Below, piece after piece: positions 50,301 through 61,730 of a DNA stretch of 64,000 bases (positions within the stretch are counted from its first letter, which is position 1; each line of letters begins with the position of its first letter). Origin of the DNA: Agelaius tricolor (taxonomy: Eukaryota > Chordata > Aves > Passeriformes > Icteridae); assembly GCA_023055355.1 (NCBI GenBank), contig JALJCS010000051.1, forward strand, positions 2,356,001 to 2,420,000. Reading direction: 5' to 3'. Position numbers and translations under genes: made by a program. The notes beneath the pieces were generated by a model. That model did not search any database. It saw only the letters and a program-made list of their open reading frames with translations, and was not told the DNA's origin.

Positions 50301-51712
50301 AACACAACAGGTCTACCCCGATTCCAGCGGGACACCAGGTCTACCCCGGATTCTCTGTGACACCAGGTCTAGCTCTCTCCCGTGGGACATCAGGTCGTCC
50401 TCGCCCTGGCCGGACAACAGGTCTACCCCGGCCCTGGCCAGGACAACAGGTCGACCCTGGCTTCGCTGGGACATCAGGTCTACCCCAGCTGCGTCCAGGG
50501 ACAAGAGGTCTACCCAGCTCTGTAGGGACATCAGGTCTACCCCAGCTCCGTCCGGGGACAACAGGTCTACCCAGCTCTGTAGGGACAACTGGTCTACCTC
50601 AGCTCAATAGGGGCAACAGGTCTACCCTTGTTCCGTAGGGCTAGCAGATCGCTGCCACAAAGTCCTGGGGAGACAACAGGTCTACCGCGTTTTCATCTGG
50701 ACACCAGGTCTACCCCGGCTTCTCAGGGAGACCAGGTCTACCTCGCTCCAGCGGAACATCAGGTCGTCCTCGCCCTGGCGGGACAACAGGTCTTCCCCGA
50801 CCCTGGCCAGGGACAACAGGTCTACCCGGGCTTCGCTGGGACATCAGGTCTACCCCAGCTCCGTCCGGAGACAACAGGTCTACCCCGGCCCTGGGCAGGA
50901 CAACAGGTCTACCCTGGCTTCACTGGGACATCAGGTCTACCCCAGCTGCGTCCAGGGACAAGAGGTCTACCCAGCTCTGTAGGGACATCAGGTCTACCCC
51001 AGCTCCGGCCAGGGACAACAGGTCTACCCTGCTCTGTAGGGATATCGGGTCTACCCGAGTTCCGGCCAGGGACAAAAGGTCTACCCTGCTCTGTAGGGAC
51101 ATCAGGTCTACCCCAGCTCCGTCCGGGGACAACAGGTCTACCCAGCTCTGTGGGGACATCAGGTCTACCCCAGCTCCGTCCGGGGACAACAGGTCTACCC
51201 TGCTCTGTAGGGACAACTGGTCTACCTCAGCTCAATAGGGGCAACAGGTCTACCCTTGTTCCGTAGGGCTAGCAGATCTCTGTCACAAAGTCCTGGGAAC
51301 ACAACAGGTCTACCCCGATTCCAGCGGGACACCAGGTCTACCCCGGATTCTCTGTGACACCAGGTCTAGCTCTCTCCCGTGGGACATCAGGTCGTCCTCG
51401 CCCTGGCGGGACAACAGGTCTTCCCCGACCCTGGCCAGGGACAACATGTCTACCCTGGCTTCGCTGGGACATCAGGTCTACCCCAGCTCCGTCCGGAGAC
51501 AACAGGTCTACCCCGGCCCTGGGCAGGACAACAGGTCTACCCACGCTTCACTGGGACATCAGGTCTACCCGAGCTCCGGCCAGGGACAACAGGTCTACCC
51601 TGCTCTGTAGGGAGATCAGGTCTTCCCCAGCTCCGTCCGGGGACAACAGGTCTACCCAGCTCTGTAGGGACAACTGGTCTACCTCAACTCAATAGGGGCA
51701 ACAGGTCTACCC
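47327..51712 (+). repeat. 4,386-bp HOR, copy 2
   Basis: The nine block lengths are the same as in copy 1. A private G-to-A change gives GGCCAGGAACAAC near 50,188. The match ends at about 51,991, where the following B block is 426 bp here and 312 bp after copy 1. Confidence 0.92.
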
Positions 51713-54700
51713 TTATATCGTAGGGCTAGCAGATCTCTGTCACAAAGTCCTGGGGAGACAACAGGTCTACCCCGATTCCAGCGGGACACCAGGTCTACCC
51801 CGGCTTCTCTGGGAGACCAGGTCTACCTCGCCCCAGCGGGACATCAGGTCGTCCCTGCCCTGGCGGGACAACAGGTCTACCCCGGCCCTGGCCAGGACAA
51901 CAGGTCTACCCAGGCTTCGCTGGGACATCAGGTCTACCCCAGCACTGTCCGGGGACAACAGGTCTACCCAGCTCTGTAGGGACATCAGGTCTACCCCAGC
52001 TCCAGCCAGGGACAACAGGTCTACCCAGCTCTGTAGGGACATCAGGTCTACCCCAGCTCCAGCCAGGGACAACAGGTCTACCCAGCTCTGTAGGGACATC
52101 AGGTCTACCTCAGCTCAATAGGGGCAACAGGTCTACCCTTGTTCCGTAGGGCTAGCAGATCTCTGTCACAAAGTCCTGGAAAGACAACAGGTCTACCCCG
52201 ATTCCAGCGGGACTCCAGGTCTACCCCGGCTTCTCTGGAAGACCAGGTCTACCTCGCCCCAGCGGGACATCAGGTCGTCCCTGCCCTGGCGGGACAACAG
52301 GTCTACCCCGGCCCTGGCCAGGACAACAGGTCTACCCAGGCTTCGCTGGGACATCAGGTCTACCCCAGCTGCGTCCAGGGACAAGAGGTCTACCCAGCTC
52401 TGTAGGGACATCAGGTCTACCCCAGCTCCGGCCAGGGACAACAGGTCTACCCAGCTCTGTAGGGACATCAGGTCTACCCCAGCTCCGTCCGGGGACAACA
52501 GGTCTACCCAGCTCTGTGGGGACATCAGGTCTACCCCAGCTCCGTCCGGGGACAACAGATCTACCCAGCTCTGTAGGGACATCAGGTCTACCTCAGCTCA
52601 ATAGGGGCAACAGGTCTACCCTTGTTCCGTAGGGCTAGCAGATCTCTGTCACAAAGTCCTGGAAAGACAACAGGTCTACCCCGATTCCAGCGGGACACCA
52701 GGTCTACCCCGGATTCTCTGTGACACCAGGTCTAGCTCTCTCCCGTGGGACATCAGGTCGTCCTCGACCTGGCCGGACAACAGGTCTACCACGGCCCTGG
52801 CCAGGACAACAGGTCGACCCTGGCTTCGCTGGGACATCAGGTCTACCCCAGCTGCGTCCAGGGACAAGAGGTCTACCCAGCTCTGTAGGGACATCAGGTC
52901 TACCCCAGCTCCGGCCAGGGACAACAGGTCTACCCTGCTCTGTAGGGACATCGGGTCTACCCGAGTTCCGGCCAGGGACAAAAGGTCTACCCTGCTCTGT
53001 AGGGACATCAGGTCTACCCCAGCTCCGTCCGGGGACAACAGGTCTACCCAGCTCTGTGGGGACATCAGGTCTACCCCAGCTCCGTCCGGGGACAACAGGT
53101 CTACCCTGCTCTGTAGGGACAACTGGTCTACCTCAACTCAATAGGGGCAACAGGTCTACCCTTGTTCCGTAGGGCTAGCAGATCTCTGTCACAAAGTCCT
53201 GGGGAGACAACAGGTCTACCCCGATTCCAGCGGGACACCAGGTCTACCCCGGATTCTCTGTGACACCAGGTCTAGCTCTCTCCCGTGGGACATCAGGTCG
53301 TCCTCGCCCTGGCCGGACAACAGGTCTACCGCGGCCCTGGCCAGGACAACAGGTCGACCCTGGCTTCGCTGGGACATCAGGTCTACCCCAGCTGCGTCCA
53401 GGGACAAGAGGTCTACCCAGCTCTGTAGGGACATCAGGTCTACCCCAGCTCCGTCCGGGGACAACAGGTCTACCCAGCTCTGTAGGGACAACTGGTCTAC
53501 CTCAGCTCAATAGGGGCAACAGGTCTACCCTTGTTCCGTAGGGCTAGCAGATCTCTGCCACAAAGTCCTGGGGAGACAACAGGTCTACCGCGTTTTCATC
53601 TGGACACCAGGTCAACCCGGCTTCTCAGGGAGACCAGGTCTACCTCGCTCCAGCGGAACATCAGGTCGTCCTCGCCCTGGCGGGACAACAGGTCTTCCCC
53701 GACCCTGGCCAGGGACAACAGGTCTACCCGGGCTTCGCTGGGACATCAGGTCTACCCCAGCTCCGTCCGGAGACAACAGGTCTACCCCGGCCCTGGGCAG
53801 GACAACAGGTCTACCCTGGCTTCACTGGGACATCAGGTCTACCCGAGCTCCGGCCAGGGACAACAGGTCTACCCAGCTCTGTAGGGACATCAGGTCTACC
53901 CGAGCTCCGTCCGGGGACAACAAGTCTACCCAGCTCTGTAGGGACATCTGGTCTACCCCAGCTCCGGCCAGGGACAACAGGTCTACCCAGCTCTGTAGGG
54001 ACATCAGGTCTACCCCAGCTCCGGCCAGGGACAACAGGTCTACCCTGCTCTGTAGGGACAACTGGTCTACCTCAGCTCAATAGGGGCAACAGGTCTACCC
54101 TTGTTCCGTAGGGCTAGCAGATCTCTGTCACAAAGTCCTGGGAACACAACAGGTCTACCCCGATTCCAGCGGGACACCAGGTCTACCCCGGATTCTCTGT
54201 GACACCAGGTCTAGCTCTCTCCCGTGGGACATCAGGTCGTCCTCGCCCTGGCCGGACAACAGGTCTACCCCGGCCCTGGCCAGGACAACAGGTCGACCCT
54301 GGCTTCGCTGGGACATCAGGTCTACCCCAGCTGCGTCCAGGGACAAGAGGTCTACCCAGCTCTGTAGGGACATCAGGTCTACCCCAGCTCCGTCCGGGGA
54401 CAACAGGTCTACCCAGCTCTGTAGGGACAACTGGTCTACCTCAGCTCAATAGGGGCAACAGGTCTACCCTTGTTCCGTAGGGCTAGCAGATCGCTGCCAC
54501 AAAGTCCTGGGGAGACAACAGGTCTACCGCGTTTTCATCTGGACACCAGGTCTACCCCGGCTTCTCAGGGAGACCAGGTCTACCTCGCTCCAGCGGAACA
54601 TCAGGTCGTCCTCGCCCTGGCGGGACAACAGGTCTTCCCCGACCCTGGCCAGGGACAACAGGTCTACCCGGGCTTCGCTGGGACATCAGGTCTACCCCAG

Positions 54701-55866
54701 CTCCGTCCGGAGACAACAGGTCTACCCCGGCCCTGGGCAGGACAACAGGTCTACCCTGGCTTCACTGGGACATCAGGTCTACCCCAGCTGCGTCCAGGGA
54801 CAAGAGGTCTACCCAGCTCTGTAGGGACATCAGGTCTACCCCAGCTCCAGCCAGGGACAACAGGTCTACCCTGCTCTGTAGGGATATCGGGTCTACCCGA
54901 GTTCCGGCCAGGGACAAAAGGTCTACCCTGCTCTGTAGGGACATCAGGTCTACCCCAGCTCCGTCCGGGGACAACAGGTCTACCCAGCTCTGTGGGGACA
55001 TCAGGTCTACCCCAGCTCCGGCCAGGGACAACAGGTCTACCCTGCTCTGTAGGGACAACTGGTCTACCTCAGCTCAATAGGGGCAACAGGTCTACCCTTG
55101 TTCCGTAGGGCTAGCAGATCTCTGTCACAAAGTCCTGGGAACACAACAGGTCTACCCCGATTCCAGCGGGACACCAGGTCTACCCCGGATTCTCTGTGAC
55201 ACCAGGTCTAGCTCTCTCCCGTGGGACATCAGGTCGTCCTCGCCCTGGCGGGACAACAGGTCTTCCCCGACCCTGGCCAGGGACAACATGTCTACCCTGG
55301 CTTCGCTGGGACATCAGGTCTACCCCAGCTCCGTCCGGAGACAACAGGTCTACCCCGGCCCTGGGCAGGACAACAGGTCTACCCACGCTTCACTGGGACA
55401 TCAGGTCTACCCGAGCTCCGGCCAGGGACAACAGGTCTACCCTGCTCTGTAGGGAGATCAGGTCTTCCCCAGCTCCGTCCGGGGACAACAGGTCTACCCA
55501 GCTCTGTAGGGACAACTGGTCTACCTCAACTCAATAGGGGCAACAGGTCTACCCTTATATCGTAGGGCTAGCAGATCTCTGTCACAAAGTCCTGGGGAGA
55601 CAACAGGTCTACCCCGATTCCAGCGGGACACCAGGTCTACCCCGGCTTCTCTGGGAGACCAGGTCTACCTCGCCCCAGCGGGACATCAGGTCGTCCCTGC
55701 CCTGGCGGGACAACAGGTCTACCCCGGCCCTGGCCAGGACAACAGGTCTACCCAGGCTTCGCTGGGACATCAGGTCTACCCCAGCACTGTCCGGGGACAA
55801 CAGGTCTACCCAGCTCTGTAGGGACATCAGATCTACCTCAGCTCAATAGGGGCAACAGGTCTACCC
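51713..55866 (+). repeat. Displaced copy of the 31-35 kb segment
   Basis: Blocks 426, 483, 540, 369, 570, 369, 628, 457 and 312 bp. The first eight repeat the block series at 31,331-35,172 at a constant offset of 20,382 bp. Sequence match runs from about 30,810 to 35,446 (51,192 to 55,828). About five single-base differences were noticed, including the 32,427 and 31,632 variants found only in the left copy. It shares the CTCGACCTGG/ACCACGG pair (52,762) with copies 1 and 2 of the 3,671-bp array. Confidence 0.9.
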
Positions 55867-58798
55867 TTGTTCCGTAGGGCTAGCAGATCTCTGTCACAAA
55901 GTCCTGGAAAGACAACAGGTCTACCCCGATTCCAGCGGGACACCAGGTCTACCCCGGATTCTCTGTGACACCAGGTCTAGCTCTCTCCCGTGGGACATCA
56001 GGTCGTCCTCGCCCTGGCCGGACAACAGGTCTACCGCGGCCCTGGCCAGGACAACAGGTCGACCCTGGCTTCGCTGGGACATCAGGTCTACCCCAGCTGC
56101 GTCCAGGGACAAGAGGTCTACCCAGCTCTGTAGGGACATCAGGTCTACCCCAGCTCCGGCCAGGGACAACAGGTCTACCCTGCTCTGTAGGGACATCGGG
56201 TCTACCCGAGTTCCGGCCAGGGACAAAAGGTCTACCCTGCTCTGTAGGGACATCAGGTCTACCCCAGCTCCGTCCGGGGACAACAGGTCTACCCAGCTCT
56301 GTGGGGACATCAGGTCTACCCCAGCTCCGTCCGGGGACAACAGGTCTACCCTGCTCTGTAGGGACAACTGGTCTACCTCAACTCAATAGGGGCAACAGGT
56401 CTACCCTTGTTCCGTAGGGCTAGCAGATCTCTGTCACAAAGTCCTGGGGAGACAACAGGTCTACCCCGATTCCAGCGGGACACCAGGTCTACCCCGGATT
56501 CTCTGTGACACCAGGTCTAGCTCTCTCCCGTGGGACATCAGGTCGTCCTCGCCCTGGCCGGACAACAGGTCTACCGCGGCCCTGGCCATGACAACAGGTC
56601 GACCCTGGCTTCGCTGGGACATCAGGTCTACCCCAGCTGCGTCCAGGGACAAGAGGTCTACCCAGCTCTGTAGGGACATCAGGTCTACCCCAGCTCCGTC
56701 CGGGGACAACAGGTCTACCCAGCTCTGTAGGGACAACTGGTCTACCTCAGCTCAATAGGGGCAACAGGTCTACCCTTGTTCCGTAGGGCTAGCAGATCGC
56801 TGCCACAAAGTCCTGGGGAGACAACAGGTCTACCGCGTTTTCATCTGGACACCAGGTCAACCCGGCTTCTCAGGGAGACCAGGTCTACCTCGCTCCAGCG
56901 GAACATCAGGTCGTCCTCGCCCTGGCGGGACAACAGGTCTTCCCCGACCCTGGCCAGGGACAACAGGTCTACCCGGGCTTCGCTGGGACATCAGGTCTAC
57001 CCCAGCTCCGTCCGGAGACAACAGGTCTACCCCGGCCCTGGGCAGGACAACAGGTCTACCCTGGCTTCACTGGGACATCAGGTCTACCCGAGCTCCGGCC
57101 AGGGACAACAGGTCTACCCAGCTCTGTAGGGACATCAGGTCTACCCGAGCTCCGTCCGGGGACAACAAGTCTACCCAGCTCTGTAGGGACATCTGGTCTA
57201 CCCCAGCTCCGTCCGGGGACAACAGGTCTACCCAGCTCTGTAGGGACAACTGGTCTACCTCAGCTCAATAGGGGCAACAGGTCTACCCTTTTTCCGTAGG
57301 GCTAGCAGATCTCTGCCACAAAGTCCTGGGGAGACAACAGGTCTACCGCGTTTTCATCTGGACACCAGGTCAACCCGGCTTCTCAGGGAGACCAGGTCTA
57401 CCTCGCTCCAGCGGAACATCAGGTCGTCCTCGCCCTGGCGGGACAACAGGTCTTCCCCGACCCTGGCCAGGGACAACAGGTCTACCCGGGCTTCGCTGGG
57501 ACATCAGGTCTACCCCAGCTCCGTCCGGAGACAACAGGTCTACCCCGGCCCTGGGCAGGACAACAGGTCTACCCTGGCTTCACTGGGACATCAGGTCTAC
57601 CCCAGCTGCGTCCAGGGACAACAGGTCTACCCAGCTCTGTAGGGACATCAGGTCTACCCCAGCTCCGGCCAGGGACAACAGGTCTACCCTGCTCTGTAGG
57701 GACATCGGGTCTACCCGAGTTCCGGCCAGGGACAAAAGGTCTACCCTGCTCTGTAGGGACATCAGGTCTACCCCAGCTCCGTCCGGGGACAACAGGTCTA
57801 CCCAGCTCTGTGGGGACATCAGGTCTACCCCAGCTCCGGCCAGGGACAACAGGTCTACCCTGCTCTGTAGGGACAACTGGTCTACCTCAGCTCAATAGGG
57901 GCAACAGGTCTACCCTTGTTCCGTAGGGCTAGCAGATCTCTGTCACAAAGTCCTGGAAAGACAACAGGTCTACCCCGATTCCAGCGGGACACCAGGTCTA
58001 CCCCGGATTCTCTGTGACACCAGGTCTACCTCGCTCCAGCGGAACATCAGGTGGTCCTCGCCCTGGCGGGACAACAGGTCTTCCCCGACCCTGGCCAGGG
58101 ACAACATGTCTACCCTGGCTTCGCTGGGACATCAGGTCTACCCCAGCTCCGTCCGGAGACAACAGGTCTACCCCGGCCCTGGGCAGGACAACAGGTCTAC
58201 CCACGCTTCACTGGGACATCAGGTCTACCCGAGCTCCGGCCAGGGACAACATGTCTACCCTGCTCTGTAGGGAGATCAGGTCTTCCCCAGCTCCGTCCGG
58301 GGACAACAGGTCTACCCAGCTCTGTAGGGACAACTGGTCTACCTCAACTCAATAGGGGCAACAGGTCTACCCTTATATCGTAGGGCTAGCAGATCTCTGT
58401 CACAAAGTCCTGGGGAGACAACAGGTCTACCCCGATTCCAGCGGGACACCAGGTCTACCCCGGCTTCTCTGGGAGACCAGGTCTACCTCGCCCCAGCGGG
58501 ACATCAGGTCGTCCCTGCCCTGGCGGGACAACAGGTCTACCCCGGCCCTGGCCAGGACAACAGGTCTACCCAGGCTTCGCTGGGACATCAGGTCTACCCC
58601 AGCACTGTCCGGGGACAACAGGTCTACCCAGCTCTGTAGGGACATCAGGTCTACCCCAGCTCCAGCCAGGGACAACAGGTCTACCCAGCTCTGTAGGGAC
58701 ATCAGGTCTACCCCAGCTCCAGCCAGGGACAACAGGTCTACCCAGCTCTGTAGGGACATCAGGTCTACCTCAGCTCAATAGGGGCAACAGGTCTACCC
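55867..58798 (+). repeat. 2,932-bp HOR, copy 1
   Basis: Six blocks: 540 (C), 369 (C), 513 (D), 627 (D/C), 457 (A) and 426 (B), sum 2,932 bp. The 627-bp block opens with the boundary variant CCCTTTTTCCG (57,289), found only in this array. Private points: AGATCGCTGCC near 56,797 and GGGACAACAGG near 57,615 where the other copies have GACAAGAGG. Confidence 0.93.
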
Positions 58799-61730
58799 TT
58801 GTTCCGTAGGGCTAGCAGATCTCTGTCACAAAGTCCTGGAAAGACAACAGGTCTACCCCGATTCCAGCGGGACACCAGGTCTACCCCGGATTCTCTGTGA
58901 CACCAGGTCTAGCTCTCTCCCGTGGGACATCAGGTCGTCCTCGCCCTGGCCGGACAACAGGTCTACCGCGGCCCTGGCCAGGACAACAGGTCGACCCTGG
59001 CTTCGCTGGGACATCAGGTCTACCCCAGCTGCGTCCAGGGACAAGAGGTCTACCCAGCTCTGTAGGGACATCAGGTCTACCCCAGCTCCGGCCAGGGACA
59101 ACAGGTCTACCCTGCTCTGTAGGGACATCGGTTCTACCCGAGTTCCGGCCAGGGACAAAAGGTCTACCCTGCTCTGTAGGGACATCTGGTCTACCCCAGC
59201 TCCGTCCGGGGACAACAGGTCTACCCAGCTCTGTGGGGACATCAGGTCTACCCCAGCTCCGTCCGGGGACAACAGGTCTACCCTGCTCTGTAGGGACAAC
59301 TGGTCTACCTCAACTCAATAGGGGCAACAGGTCTACCCTTGTTCCGTAGGGCTAGCAGATCTCTGTCACAAAGTCCTGGGGAGACAACAGGTCTACCCCG
59401 ATTCCAGCGGGACACCAGGTCTACCCCGGATTCTCTGTGACACCAGGTCTAGCTCTCTCCCGTGGGACATCAGGTCGTCCTCGCCCTGGCCGGACAACAG
59501 GTCTACCGCGGCCCTGGCCATGACAACAGGTCGACCCTGGCTTCGCTGGGACATCAGGTCTACCCCAGCTGCGTCCAGGGACAAGAGGTCTACCCAGCTC
59601 TGTAGGGACATCAGGTCTACCCCAGCTCCGTCCGGGGACAACAGGTCTACCCAGCTCTGTAGGGACAACTGGTCTACCTCAGCTCAATAGGGGCAACAGG
59701 TCTACCCTTGTTCCGTAGGGCTAGCAGATCTCTGCCACAAAGTCCTGGGGAGACAACAGGTCTACCGCGTTTTCATCTGGACACCAGGTCAACCCGGCTT
59801 CTCAGGGAGACCAGGTCTACCTCGCTCCAGCGGAACATCAGGTCGTCCTCGCCCTGGCGGGACAACAGGTCTTCCCCGACCCTGGCCAGGGACAACAGGT
59901 CTACCCGGGCTTCGCTGGGACATCAGGTCTACCCCAGCTCCGTCCGGAGACAACAGGTCTACCCCGGCCCTGGGCAGGACAACAGGTCTACCCTGGCTTC
60001 ACTGGGACATCAGGTCTACCCGAGCTCCGGCCAGGGACAACAGGTCTACCCAGCTCTGTAGGGACATCAGGTCTACCCGAGCTCCGTCCGGGGACAACAA
60101 GTCTACCCAGCTCTGTAGGGACATCTGGTCTACCCCAGCTCCGTCCGGGGACAACAGGTCTACCCAGCTCTGTAGGGACAACTGGTCTACCTCAGCTCAA
60201 TAGGGGCAACAGGTCTACCCTTTTTCCGTAGGGCTAGCAGATCTCTGCCACAAAGTCCTGGGGAGACAACAGGTCTACCGCGTTTTCATCTGGACACCAG
60301 GTCAACCCGGCTTCTCAGGGAGACCAGGTCTACCTCGCTCCAGCGGAACATCAGGTCGTCCTCGCCCTGGCGGGACAACAGGTCTTCCCCGACCCTGGCC
60401 AGGGACAACAGGTCTACCCGGGCTTCGCTGGGACATCAGGTCTACCCCAGCTCCGTCCGGAGACAACAGGTCTACCCCGGCCCTGGGCAGGACAACAGGT
60501 CTACCCTGGCTTCACTGGGACATCAGGTCTACCCCAGCTGCGTCCAGGGACAAGAGGTCTACCCAGCTCTGTAGGGACATCAGGTCTACCCCAGCTCCGG
60601 CCAGGGACAACAGGTCTACCCTGCTCTGTAGGGACATCGGGTCTACCCGAGTTCCGGCCAGGGACAAAAGGTCTACCCTGCTCTGTAGGGACATCAGGTC
60701 TACCCCAGCTCCGTCCGGGGACAACAGGTCTACCCAGCTCTGTGGGGACATCAGGTCTACCCCAGCTCCGGCCAGGGACAACAGGTCTACCCTGCTCTGT
60801 AGGGACAACTGGTCTACCTCAGCTCAATAGGGGCAACAGGTCTACCCTTGTTCCGTAGGGCTAGCAGATCTCTGTCACAAAGTCCTGGAAAGACAACAGG
60901 TCTACCCCGATTCCAGCGGGACACCAGGTCTACCCCGGATTCTCTGTGACACCAGGTCTACCTCGCTCCAGCGGAACATCAGGTGGTCCTCGCCCTGGCG
61001 GGACAACAGGTCTTCCCCGACCCTGGCCAGGGACAACATGTCTACCCTGGCTTCGCTGGGACATCAGGTCTACCCCAGCTCCGTCCGGAGACAACAGGTC
61101 TACCCCGGCCCTGGGCAGGACAACAGGTCTACCCACGCTTCACTGGGACATCAGGTCTACCCGAGCTCCGGCCAGGGACAACATGTCTACCCTGCTCTGT
61201 AGGGAGATCAGGTCTTCCCCAGCTCCGTCCGGGGACAACAGGTCTACCCAGCTCTGTAGGGACAACTGGTCTACCTCAACTCAATAGGGGCAACAGGTCT
61301 ACCCTTATATCGTAGGGCTAGCAGATCTCTGTCACAAAGTCCTGGGGAGACAACAGGTCTACCCCGATTCCAGCGGGACACCAGGTCTACCCCGGCTTCT
61401 CTGGGAGACCAGGTCTACCTCGCCCCAGCGGGACATCAGGTCGTCCCTGCCCTGGCGGGACAACAGGTCTACCCCGGCCCTGGCCAGGACAACAGGTCTA
61501 CCCAGGCTTCGCTGGGACATCAGGTCTACCCCAGCACTGTCCGGGGACAACAGGTCTACCCAGCTCTGTAGGGACATCAGGTCTACCCCAGCTCCAGCCA
61601 GGGACAACAGGTCTACCCAGCTCTGTAGGGACATCAGGTCTACCCCAGCTCCAGCCAGGGACAACAGGTCTACCCAGCTCTGTAGGGACATCAGGTCTAC
61701 CTCAGCTCAATAGGGGCAACAGGTCTACCC
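58799..61730 (+). repeat. 2,932-bp HOR, copy 2
   Basis: The six block lengths are the same, with the TTTTTCCG boundary at 60,221. CATCGGTTCTACCC near 59,128 is shared with copies at 29.1, 43.6 and 48.0 kb but not with copies 1 or 3 of this array. CATCTGGTCTACC near 59,184 is private. Confidence 0.93.
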
